This document shows, piece by piece, positions 1-6,563 of a stretch of DNA of 8,704 nucleotides. How positions within the stretch are numbered: position 1 is the stretch's first letter; every line of letters starts with the position of its first letter. Both the position numbers and the translations under genes were made by a program. This DNA is from DASUAO01 sp046484625 (GTDB taxonomy: Bacteria; Actinomycetota; Acidimicrobiia; IMCC26256; PALSA-555). The stretch is from NCBI GenBank assembly GCA_046484625.1, contig JAWOIO010000033.1, forward strand, positions 1-8,704, in the 5' to 3' direction. The notes under the pieces were generated by a model. That model was given only the letters and a program-made list of their open reading frames with translations, was not told the origin of the DNA and searched no databases.

Positions 1-785
1 CCTGGGTTGCGCCGTACGGCTTCGACGAGCTCGACCTCGAGAACACGACGGCCGCGCCGACATTGGAGGGCTGGCACCTGTTCGGGACCGACCAGCTCGG
101 CCGCGACTACCTGAGCCGCGTCATCTTCGGGATCCGCACGTCCCTGTGGGTGGCGCTGGTCGTCTCGGTCCTCGCAACCGTGCTCGGGACGGTGGTCGGT
201 GCGGCCGCGGGGTACTTCGGGGGGCAGACGGACAATCTCCTGATGCGATTCACCGACCTCATCCTCACGCTCCCGGGGCTCGCCGTGCTGCTGACGGCGG
301 CGGTGTACTGGGGCCAGTCGGACTCCCAGGTGTTCGGCGTCAGCATCCCGCAGCCGATGAAGATCGGCCTGATCCTCGCCTTCCTCTTCTGGACCGGTGT
401 CGCCCGCATCGTCCGCGGGTTGTTCCTGTCGCTGCGCGAGAAGGAGTTCGTGGAGGCGGCGAAGGCCGCGGGGGCGAGTGACACACGGATCATGGTCCGG
501 CACATGCTTCCGAACTGCGTCGGCCCGATCATCGTGAGCATGACGCTCATCGTTGCGACCGCGATCCTCGTCGAGGCTGCTCTCTCGTTCCTCGGGTTCG
601 GGATCCAGCCGCCGAACGCGGCGCTCGGCAAGCTGATCTCGGACGGGCAGGGCGAGGGCTTCAACCTGTGGTGGCTCGTCACCTTCCCGGGACTCGTCAT
701 CGTGGCAATCGCCCTGGCGATCAACTTCATCGGAGACGGTCTTCGCGACGCGCTCGACCCGACGCAGAGGCGGTCGCGTGGCTGA
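1..785 (+). CDS. Dpp/Opp-type peptide ABC transporter permease, DppC-like (5' end outside window)
   Basis: This is the inner-membrane permease of a peptide (dipeptide/oligopeptide, possibly opine or nickel) importer, which would pair with a DppB-like partner. The frame is open from base 3, so the TTG at 63 is not the start and the true start lies upstream. Visible features are the DppC hallmark HLFGTDQLGRDYLSR near the 5' edge, several hydrophobic membrane segments, and the cytoplasmic EAA loop at about 445-516 (EFVEAAKAAG...LPN) that docks on the ATPases. The conserved ending ALSFLGFGIQPP...LG...L.DALDP is also present. The segment after the second hydrophobic stretch (YWGQSDSQVFGVSIPQPMK) looks like a small periplasmic insertion. 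The TGA stop overlaps the GTG of the next gene by 8 bp, which indicates an operon and translational coupling. The substrate cannot be read from the sequence. Confidence 0.94.
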   Translation, partial: WVAPYGFDELDLENTTAAPTLEGWHLFGTDQLGRDYLSRVIFGIRTSLWVALVVSVLATVLGTVVGAAAGYFGGQTDNLLMRFTDLILTLPGLAVLLTAAVYWGQSDSQVFGVSIPQPMKIGLILAFLFWTGVARIVRGLFLSLREKEFVEAAKAAGASDTRIMVRHMLPNCVGPIIVSMTLIVATAILVEAALSFLGFGIQPPNAALGKLISDGQGEGFNLWWLVTFPGLVIVAIALAINFIGDGLRDALDPTQRRSRG

Positions 786-1812
786 TCCGATCCTCGAGAT
801 CCGCGACCTCACCGTCGAGTTCGACACCGAGGACGGGATCGTTCATGCGGTCACCGATGTGAGCTACGACCTCTTCCCGGGCGAGGTGCTCGGGATCGTC
901 GGCGAGTCCGGCTCCGGGAAGAGCGTTTCGATGCTGACGGTGCTCGGGCTCATCCCACAGCCGCCCGGGAAGATCGCCAGTGGCACGGCCCTCTTCGACG
1001 GCGAAGACATGCTGAACCTTCCGTCGAGCCGCCTGCGCGAGATCCGCGGCGGCAAGATGGCGATGATCTTCCAGGATCCGATGACGTCGTTGAACCCCGT
1101 CTTCACGGTCGGGGACCAGATCTCGGAAGCGATCCTCGTGCACCACCCCGGGATGAAGGAGGACGCCGCGCGGACTCGGACCATCGAGCTCCTCGAGCTC
1201 GTCGGCGTGCCGTTCGCCGAGCGGAGGATCGACCAGTACCCGCACGAGTTCTCGGGCGGGATGCGGCAGCGCGCCATGATCGCGATGGCGATCGCCAACG
1301 AGCCGACGGTGCTCATCGCGGACGAGCCGACGACGGCGCTCGACGTGACCATCCAGGCACAGATCGTGGAGGTCCTCAAGGCCGCGCAGGAGGAGACGCA
1401 TGCCTCGATCGTCCTGATCACGCACGACCTCGGGCTCATCGCCGAGCTCGCGGATCGCGTCGTCGTCATGTACGCGGGCCGCGTCGTCGAGCTGGCGGAC
1501 GTCTACACCATCTTCAACGCCCCGAGACACCCGTACACGGTCGGGCTCATGTCGAGCCTCGCCCGGCTGGACACGGATCAGGATCGCCTGGAGCCGATCC
1601 CCGGTCAGCCTCCGAGCCTCATCAGCAGGCCACCGGGTTGTGCCTTCCATCCGCGGTGCCTCCACTCACAGGGCCGCCCGGTCTGCAGGTCCGACGTGCC
1701 GGCCCTCCGGAGCCTCCCGGGTGAGGAGGGACACATCTCGGCGTGCCACTTCGCCGAGGAGCTCGTCGTGCAGAACGTCCGCGTCGCGACGCCCGCCGGA
1801 GGTGGGACGTGA
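778..1812 (+). CDS. Dpp/Opp-type peptide ABC transporter ATP-binding protein, DppD-like
   Basis: This is a cytoplasmic ATPase of the peptide importer, 344 aa, close to the usual 320-340 aa. The GTG start at 778 overlaps the permease stop by 8 bp and has AGAGG 7 nt upstream. All ABC motifs are present: Walker A GESGSGKS (42-49), Q-loop Gln99 in FQDP, signature FSGGM (158-162), Walker B VLIADEP with Glu183, D-loop ALD (187-189), and H-loop His216. The C-terminal oligopeptide-transporter extension carries GCAFHPRC, then further Cys residues in VC and ACHFAE. This is the four-Cys pattern that binds a [4Fe-4S] cluster in the E. coli DppD structure. The protein is expected to form a heterodimer with the next gene product. 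The N-terminal domain is intact and I see no defects. Confidence 0.96.
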   Translation: MADPILEIRDLTVEFDTEDGIVHAVTDVSYDLFPGEVLGIVGESGSGKSVSMLTVLGLIPQPPGKIASGTALFDGEDMLNLPSSRLREIRGGKMAMIFQDPMTSLNPVFTVGDQISEAILVHHPGMKEDAARTRTIELLELVGVPFAERRIDQYPHEFSGGMRQRAMIAMAIANEPTVLIADEPTTALDVTIQAQIVEVLKAAQEETHASIVLITHDLGLIAELADRVVVMYAGRVVELADVYTIFNAPRHPYTVGLMSSLARLDTDQDRLEPIPGQPPSLISRPPGCAFHPRCLHSQGRPVCRSDVPALRSLPGEEGHISACHFAEELVVQNVRVATPAGGGT

Positions 1813-2930
1813 CCGAGCTGCGGCAGGAAGAGGCTCTCGCTCAGGCGGAGGCGCCGACCGACGAGATCCTTCGCGTCGAGAGCCTCGTCAAGTACTTCCC
1901 GATCAAGGCGGGTGTCTTCAAGCACACGGTCGGGCAGGTGCGTGCCGTCGACGGCGTCGATCTCACGATCAAGACGGGGGAGACGCTCGGCGTCGTCGGC
2001 GAGTCGGGCTGCGGCAAGACGACCCTCGGCCGGACGATCATCAAGCTCGTCGAGCCGACGTCCGGCAAGATCGTCTTCGAGGGCCGCGACATCACGGGCC
2101 TCAAGCGCAAGCAGATGCGCCCGGTGCGCCGCGACATCCAGATCGTCTTCCAGGACCCGTACGCCTCGCTCAACCCGCGCATGACCGTGCGGGAGATCGT
2201 CGGCGAGCCGCTGCACGTCCACGGCCTCTCGAAGGGCGCCGAGCGTCGCCGCCGCGTCGAGGAGCTCCTGCGCACCGTCGGCCTCAGCCCCGAGCACGCG
2301 AACCGCTTCCCGCACGAGTTCTCGGGAGGCCAGCGGCAGCGCATCGGCGTTGCCCGGGCACTCGCGCTCAACCCCAAGCTGATGGTGCTCGACGAGCCAG
2401 TCTCCGCCCTCGACGTGTCGATCCAGGCACAGGTCGTGAATCTCCTCGACGAGCTCCAGCAGCAGTTCGGACTGACGTACCTGTTCATCGCGCATGACCT
2501 TTCCGTCGTTCGCCATGTGTCCGACCGTGTCGCGGTGATGTACCTCGGCAAGATCGTCGAGGTCGGGACGCGGGAGCAGATCTACAGGTCACCGATGCAC
2601 CCGTATACGCAGGCGCTCCTCTCGGCGGTACCCATCGACTCGCCCGACCAGCGCGGCAAGCGTGAGCGCATCGTCCTCGAGGGAGATGTCCCGAGCCCCG
2701 CGAACCCGCCGTCGGGTTGTCGCTTCCGGACTCGGTGCTGGAAGGCCAAGGAGATCTGCGCCGAGGAGGAGCCGCCGCTCGTCCCGCGCGCCGGCGGCGA
2801 CCACCCGGTCGCCTGCCACTTCGCCGAGGCCATGGATCCGCTGCGCCTCGCGGCGGAAGCGACCGCTCACTCGGCTGCCCGGGTTGCCCGAGCCGACGCT
2901 GCTCGAGCTGCCGACGCGGCGACGACCTGA
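1809..2930 (+). CDS. Dpp/Opp-type peptide ABC transporter ATP-binding protein, DppF-like
   Basis: This is the second ATPase of the importer. I place the start at GTG 1809 (373 aa), because it overlaps the upstream TGA in a GTGA coupling junction and has GGAGG at 1798-1802. An in-frame start further upstream would need a long overlap inside the previous gene. Motifs from this start are Walker A GESGCGKT (64-71), Q-loop Gln115 (FQDP), signature FSGGQ (171-175), Walker B LMVLDEP with Glu196, D-loop ALD, and H-loop His229. The C-terminal domain has GCRFRTRC...IC...ACHFAE, so it shares the four-Cys arrangement with its partner. The last ~35 residues are an Ala-rich tail (AAEATAHSAARVARADAA) longer than in typical DppF. 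The gene closes the operon, and an IS30 element sits 13 bp after its stop. Confidence 0.96.
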   Translation: MTELRQEEALAQAEAPTDEILRVESLVKYFPIKAGVFKHTVGQVRAVDGVDLTIKTGETLGVVGESGCGKTTLGRTIIKLVEPTSGKIVFEGRDITGLKRKQMRPVRRDIQIVFQDPYASLNPRMTVREIVGEPLHVHGLSKGAERRRRVEELLRTVGLSPEHANRFPHEFSGGQRQRIGVARALALNPKLMVLDEPVSALDVSIQAQVVNLLDELQQQFGLTYLFIAHDLSVVRHVSDRVAVMYLGKIVEVGTREQIYRSPMHPYTQALLSAVPIDSPDQRGKRERIVLEGDVPSPANPPSGCRFRTRCWKAKEICAEEEPPLVPRAGGDHPVACHFAEAMDPLRLAAEATAHSAARVARADAARAADAATT

Positions 2931-2943
2931 CGGTTGCCGCTAA

Positions 2944-2964
2944 GAACTCGTTTCGGAGTGACGC
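2944..2964 (+). repeat. IS30 left terminal inverted repeat
   Basis: The outer 12 bp, GAACTCGTTTCG, are perfect against the right end, and the next 9 bp match at 5 of 9. It is preceded by the TAA target copy at 2941-2943. Confidence 0.9.
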
Positions 2965-3057
2965 TTCGTCGACGGGGCGCGCTGGGAGGGTGCGATGCAA
3001 GGACGCAGGGCGGATTCAACTGGTCGTCGCAACGCCTCGTACTGGAGGTGGTGCGCG

Positions 3058-4437
3058 ATGGGTGGTGGCAAGCGTCAGGAGGCGATTCGTGCGATGCGCG
3101 GGCAGAGCTGGTCGCCGGGGCGGCCGTCGGTTGCGCGGCGTGAGGATCGCGTTCGTTTCTGGCAGTCGATCGCTTCGGGGGCATCGAGTCAGGATGCTGC
3201 CGCCGTTGCGGGGGTGTCGCAGGCGGTTGGCAGCCGGTGGTTTCGCGACGGTGGCGGGATGCCGCCAATCTCACTGGCCCCGCTGTCGGGGCGCTATCTC
3301 TCGTTTGCCGAGCGAGAAGAGATCGCGATCCTCCATGCCCAGCGTGTCGGGGTGCGCGAGATCTCGCGCCGGCTGGGTCGCTCGGCCTCGACGATCTCGA
3401 GGGAGCTGCGTCGCAACGCGTCGACCCGGAGTAATGCGGTCGTGTATCGGGCGACGACGGCGCAGTGGCACGCGGAGCGACGCGCGAGCCGCCCCAAGGT
3501 CTCGAAACTCGTCGCGAACGACGCGCTGCGCGCGTACGTGCAGGATCGCCTCGCCGGCGCGATCGCCAGGCCCGACGGCGAGCCGGTGCCCGGGCCGAGC
3601 ATGCGCTGGAGCGGTCGCCGGCAAGGTCGCCGTCAGGATCGGCGTTGGGCGAAGGCGTGGAGTCCGGAGCAGATCGCGAATCGACTCCGGATCGACTTCC
3701 CCGATGATGACTCGATGCGGATCTCGCACGAGGCGATCTACCAGGCGCTCTACGTCCAAGGCCGGGGTGCGCTCCGACGCGAGCTCGTCGCCTGTCTACG
3801 AACCGGGCGGGCGCTTCGGGTACCGCACGCTCGCACCAGGGCGCGCGGCAAGAAGTTCGTCAGCGCAGAAGTGATGATCAGCGAGCGTCCGGCCGAGGCT
3901 GAGGACCGTGCTGCGCCCGGCCACTGGGAAGGCGACCTGATTCTGGGGCTCGAGAGCTCGGCGATCGGGACGCTCGTCGAGCGCACCACCCGCTTCACGA
4001 TGCTGCTGCACCTGCCGCGGATGGAAGGCCACGGCGAGCAGCCGAGGCAGAAGAACGGGCCCGCGCTGACCGGGCACGGAGCCGAGGCCGTCCGTGACGC
4101 GATCGCGGTGTCGATCACGACGCTCCCCGAGCAGCTGCGCCGCTCGCTCGTCTGGGACCAGGGCGCCGAGATGGCCCAGCACGCCCAGCTGCGCATCGAC
4201 ACCGGCCTGCCGGTCTACTTCTGCGACCCGCAGAGCCCCTGGCAGCGCGGCACCAACGAGAACACGAACGGGCTGCTGCGCCAGTACTTCCCTCGCGGCA
4301 CCGACCTCAGCCGGCACGGCCCTGACGAGCTCGCCGCCGTCGCGCTTGCACTCAACAGCCGCCCACGCAAGACGCTCGGCTGGCGCACACCCGCCGAAGC
4401 CCTCAACGATCACCTGCTGACCAGCGCCGCAGCCTGA
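3058..4437 (+). CDS. IS30-family transposase
   Basis: This DDE recombinase moves the surrounding element. I choose ATG 3058 (459 aa) because GGAGGTG ends 7 nt before it. An in-frame ATG at 2995, preceded by GGGAGGG, would give 480 aa and cannot be excluded. The N-terminal part (about 10-70) has a helix-rich region (RRED..FWQSIASGASSQDAAAVAGVS) and residues about 80-125 form the IS30 helix-turn-helix (LSFAEREEIAIL...VREISRRLGRSASTISREL). The integrase core has Asp293 in HWEGDLILG, Asp367 in VWDQGAEM and Glu401 in GTNENTNGLLRQYFP, so 33 residues separate the last two, the classical D(33)E spacing. The C-terminus LNSRPRKTLGWRTPAEAL is the standard IS30 ending. The frame is uninterrupted and the catalytic residues are complete. 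Confidence 0.95.
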   Translation: MGGGKRQEAIRAMRGQSWSPGRPSVARREDRVRFWQSIASGASSQDAAAVAGVSQAVGSRWFRDGGGMPPISLAPLSGRYLSFAEREEIAILHAQRVGVREISRRLGRSASTISRELRRNASTRSNAVVYRATTAQWHAERRASRPKVSKLVANDALRAYVQDRLAGAIARPDGEPVPGPSMRWSGRRQGRRQDRRWAKAWSPEQIANRLRIDFPDDDSMRISHEAIYQALYVQGRGALRRELVACLRTGRALRVPHARTRARGKKFVSAEVMISERPAEAEDRAAPGHWEGDLILGLESSAIGTLVERTTRFTMLLHLPRMEGHGEQPRQKNGPALTGHGAEAVRDAIAVSITTLPEQLRRSLVWDQGAEMAQHAQLRIDTGLPVYFCDPQSPWQRGTNENTNGLLRQYFPRGTDLSRHGPDELAAVALALNSRPRKTLGWRTPAEALNDHLLTSAAA

Positions 4438-4711
4438 CGTGGCGAGCGATCTCTCGCCTCGCGGCTCCGCATCGGACGGCGGTACCGCGGACCCGCGTCG
4501 ACGATCGCTCCGGCGGCTACGCCGCCTCCGCGCTCGCCGACGCGAAACCACCCTTACTCGAGCGCCTCAGGTCAAGGCACTACGATCCGCTCCGCAAACC
4601 GGCAGCGTTGCGACGACCGCTTGAACTCGGGCAGGGAGCCCCAATACGAAACGTCTTGGGGCGACCGAGGACGCCGCAGCGTACGCGCGCAGCGCGTTCC
4701 GGCGGCTCAAG
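4438..4711. other. IS30 3' non-coding tail with three hairpins
   Basis: I see no convincing gene in this 274-bp stretch between the transposase stop and the right repeat. It holds three short perfect hairpins: GGCGAG/CTCGCC at 4441-4458, starting 3 nt after the stop codon; GGCGGC-TAC-GCCGCC at 4512-4526; and GCCCCAA/TTGGGGC at 4638-4662, whose loop can pair further (ACG-AAA-CGT). None has a T-run, so a terminator role is only possible. The predicted small reading frames here are low-complexity Arg/Ala-rich and lack a good ribosome site. Confidence 0.5.
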
Positions 4712-4732
4712 GCTTCATTTCGAAACGAGTTC
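4712..4732 (-). repeat. IS30 right terminal inverted repeat
   Basis: It ends in CGAAACGAGTTC, the perfect reverse complement of the outer 12 bp of the left end, and is followed by the second TAA target copy at 4733-4735. Confidence 0.9.
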
Positions 4733-4754
4733 TAAGCGACTCGTGAGCCGGGGA

Positions 4755-4781
4755 TTGAAATGAACGCCAGCCGGGTATCAC
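4755..4781 (+). promoter_or_regulatory. Possible promoter of the Ig-like protein gene
   Basis: TTGAAA (4755-4760) could be a -35 box and TATCAC (4776-4781) a -10 box. The 15-bp spacing is shorter than ideal, so this is tentative. It begins 23 bp after the IS30 right end, which implies the insertion left the native promoter in place. Confidence 0.3.
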
Positions 4782-4812
4782 ACCTCTGTCCACCGAAGTA
4801 AGGAGAAAAGCG

Positions 4813-5928
4813 ATGAACGAATTGACACGTAAGCACGGAGCGATCCAGCGGGCGTACCTCTGGCTCCTGGGTGCCTCCCTCGGCGTTGCGGTCGTGGGCG
4901 CAGCGTTTGCAGGCCTGCTCGTAGCCGCGTCCGAGGCCGCCCCGGCGGTCGCACCGCGCCCCACCGGAGAGCCCTCGATCTCGGGCACGCCGCGCGTCGG
5001 CGAGATCCTGAGAACCACCAGGGGATCCTGGACGGGTACGAGACCGATCACGTATGCGTATCGGTGGTACCGCTGTGAGGGCCGCGGGGCCCCCGACGCA
5101 TCCGACTGCACCAGAATCACGAACGCGTCGGCCAACACGTACACGCTGCGCGACGCGGAAGCGGGGTTCCGGATCCGCTCGCAGGTCATCGCGACCAACG
5201 CCGACGGCTCGGCGAGGTCGACCTCCAACCCGACAGGAGTCGTCCAGTCGGCGCGGCCGGCGAACACGTCCCCGCCGACAATCTCGGGGACGACCGCCGT
5301 CGGCAGCCGCCTGACGGCGAATCGCGGTCAGTGGGTCGGCAACACGCCGATCACGTACGCCTTCAAGTGGCTGCGCTGCGACTCGAGCGGCGCGAACTGC
5401 GTCGAGATCGCGACCGCCACTGACAACACCTACGTGCTCGTGCAGGCCGACGTGAACCGGACGATGCGCGTCAGGGTCACCGCGCGGAACGACGCGGGCT
5501 CGCGAAGCGTGGTGTCGAACCAGACCGGCGTCGTCCAGTCGGATGTCCCACCCACGGGATCCATCCCGGTCGGGAACCTGCAGGCTGCGGGTGACCGGCT
5601 CGTGATCTCGCAGGTCGCGTTTTCCCCGAACCCCGTGACGAGCCGTACGGCCCCGATTACCGTGCGCGTCCGCGTCACGGCAAGGCAGGGCAGGCCGGTG
5701 AGCGGCGCACTCGTGTTCATGAGAGCGACGCCGCGCGTCGTCCAGGGCCAGACTGCGGCCACGGGCGGCGACGGCTGGGTGACGCTCACGCTCGTCCCGA
5801 ACGACAACTTCCCGCAACCCAGGACGGGCTACAACGTCCAGTTCTTCATCAAGGCGTATCGCGCGACGGATCCGGCCCTCGGCGGCATCGCCGGGTACCG
5901 GCTCGTGCAGGTCCGGCTCGCCGGCTGA
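4813..5928 (+). CDS. Secreted or membrane-anchored protein with Ig-like repeats
   Basis: This is a 371-aa extracytoplasmic protein of unknown specific role. The ATG has a strong site, TAAGGAG, 7 nt upstream. Residues 14-40 form a hydrophobic signal or signal-anchor after a basic N-terminus (RKHGAIQR), and AAPAVAP follows. Two homologous modules occur at about 50-145 and 154-242. Each runs P.ISGT..VG..L...RG.W.G..PITYA..W.RC, then a second Cys, then NTY.L..A, then a closing beta segment ending TGVVQS. The Cys pairs 88/99 and 189/196 probably form disulfides. Residues about 260-371 form a different beta-rich domain (ISQVAFSPNPV...PITVRVRVTA...GRPVSGALVFMRATP...GWVTLTLVP), resembling Ig/carboxypeptidase-regulatory folds. 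Such modules are common in surface proteins of Thermoleophilia. No catalytic motif is visible. It may be an adhesion or cell-envelope scaffold protein, but that is inference. Confidence 0.9.
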   Translation: MNELTRKHGAIQRAYLWLLGASLGVAVVGAAFAGLLVAASEAAPAVAPRPTGEPSISGTPRVGEILRTTRGSWTGTRPITYAYRWYRCEGRGAPDASDCTRITNASANTYTLRDAEAGFRIRSQVIATNADGSARSTSNPTGVVQSARPANTSPPTISGTTAVGSRLTANRGQWVGNTPITYAFKWLRCDSSGANCVEIATATDNTYVLVQADVNRTMRVRVTARNDAGSRSVVSNQTGVVQSDVPPTGSIPVGNLQAAGDRLVISQVAFSPNPVTSRTAPITVRVRVTARQGRPVSGALVFMRATPRVVQGQTAATGGDGWVTLTLVPNDNFPQPRTGYNVQFFIKAYRATDPALGGIAGYRLVQVRLAG

Positions 5929-5950
5929 CGCGGGAGAGGACGACAGGAAA

Positions 5951-5979
5951 GCTCGGGGGCTCCGCGCGAGCCCCCGAGC
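5951..5979. terminator. Bidirectional hairpin terminator between convergent genes
   Basis: A perfect 12-bp stem (GCTCGGGGGCTC / GAGCCCCCGAGC) with a 5-nt CGCGC loop sits between the plus-strand Ig-like gene and the minus-strand DUF177 gene. On the minus strand it is followed by TTTCC, so it looks most like an intrinsic terminator for the DUF177 gene, but it can serve both directions. Confidence 0.85.
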
Positions 5980-5983
5980 CCCA

Positions 5984-6493
5984 TCAGCCCTCGTCGCGGA
6001 GCTGCTCGAGCGCCGCCCAGCGCGGGTCCGTCGTCGTGTCGACGTGCTCGTGCGGCTCGATGTTGAGATCCTTCCCGCACACCGGGCACAACCCGGCGCA
6101 GTCGGGGCGACAGAGGACCCGGTCGGGTATCCCCAGCGCGATCGCGTCGCGCACCCATGTCCCCACCAGGAGCTGCTCGTCGACGACGTAGTCGGAGCGG
6201 AGCTCGTCTCCGCGAGGTGAATCGGGATCGTCGACCTCGCGGGCCGAGACGTCCAGGTCGAGCTCGGCGAAGGCCAGACAGCGCATGCACGGGCCGCTCA
6301 GGTGAGCGTCGAGGTGGATGTCGAAGATCGTCGCGCCCGACGCGCGGGTGATATCGAGCACGACGGGAACCAGCGCCGGGCTCACCTCGTAGCGCTGCCC
6401 GCCGAGGAGGAACGGCTCGAGCTCGACGTCGACGTGCTCGCGGCGCACCTCGCCCGGGCGGAGGAAGAGGCGGCGGAGGTCGAACGACTCCAC
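5984..6493 (-). CDS. YceD/DUF177 family protein (23S rRNA accumulation-type)
   Basis: This 169-aa protein belongs to the DUF177 family. E. coli YceD and the plant homologues are linked to large-subunit rRNA accumulation, so a cytoplasmic role in ribosome biogenesis is inferred. The start is GTG 6493, giving MESFDLRRLFLRPGE, where FDLR..L..PGE is the usual opening of actinobacterial members. GGAG touches the GTG directly, so the ribosome site is poor. Cys residues fall in CMRCL (69, 72) and in LCRPDCAGLCPVCGKDLN (128, 132, 136, 139), a zinc-ribbon-like set. The end DPRWAALEQL is also typical. In many bacteria rpmF (ribosomal protein L32) follows immediately, but here a terminator lies within 5 bp and no rpmF is present. 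Confidence 0.93.
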   Translation of the reverse strand: MESFDLRRLFLRPGEVRREHVDVELEPFLLGGQRYEVSPALVPVVLDITRASGATIFDIHLDAHLSGPCMRCLAFAELDLDVSAREVDDPDSPRGDELRSDYVVDEQLLVGTWVRDAIALGIPDRVLCRPDCAGLCPVCGKDLNIEPHEHVDTTTDPRWAALEQLRDEG

Positions 6494-6527
6494 CTCCGGA
6501 GCGTACCGCCGCCCGGCCCGGCACGCG

Positions 6528-6533
6528 AGATTA
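6528..6533 (-). promoter_or_regulatory. Possible -10 box of the DUF177 gene
   Basis: TAATCT on the minus strand lies 34 bp before the GTG start, and no good -35 box is visible. It sits 18 bp from the -10 box of the divergent lysR-type gene, so the two promoters would overlap. Confidence 0.25.
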
Positions 6534-6551
6534 GCGCAACTGGTCGGGTGC

Positions 6552-6557
6552 TATCTT
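6552..6557 (+). promoter_or_regulatory. -10 box of a probably leaderless LysR-type gene
   Basis: TATCTT fits the TAnnnT consensus and ends 6 nt before the GTG at 6564, while no Shine-Dalgarno sequence precedes that GTG. This geometry places the transcription start on the start codon, a common arrangement in Actinomycetota. Confidence 0.5.
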
Positions 6558-6563
6558 TTTATC

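Larger units (their letters stand above)
2944..4732 (+). mobile_element. IS30-family insertion sequence, complete (about 1.79 kb)
   Basis: The ends are defined by a perfect 12-bp inverted repeat, GAACTCGTTTCG, extending to 21 bp with 4 mismatches. They are flanked on both sides by TAA (2941-2943 and 4733-4735), a 3-bp target duplication, which fits IS30's 2-3 bp rule. Inside is one transposase gene on the plus strand with an intact DDE triad. The insertion lies between the dppF-like stop and the promoter region of the next gene and interrupts no frame. The element is long for the family because about 275 bp of non-coding DNA follow the transposase. Whether it is active is unknown, but nothing visible disables it. 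Confidence 0.93.

Noticed and set aside
63..785. TTG at 63 as the start of the permease gene
   Set aside because: The frame is open and permease-like upstream to the window edge, and the conserved N-terminal DppC region is only partly present.
727..1665. Long minus-strand open frame opposite the DppD-like gene
   Set aside because: It is a GC-rich antisense shadow: Arg/Asp/His-rich, without family motifs, opposite a gene with all ABC motifs.
1605..2516. Long minus-strand open frame opposite the DppF-like gene
   Set aside because: It is a shadow of the ATPase gene: biased composition and no recognisable domain.
2717..3874. 385-codon plus-strand frame spanning the end of the DppF-like gene and the IS30 left half
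   Set aside because: It crosses the IS boundary, overlaps two real genes in another frame and is Arg/Ser/Gly-rich. It is an artefact of high GC.
4439..4624. Possible small gene after the IS30 transposase
   Set aside because: It starts 2 nt after the stop without its own ribosome site, and its 61 residues are low-complexity Arg/Ala/Ser without motifs.
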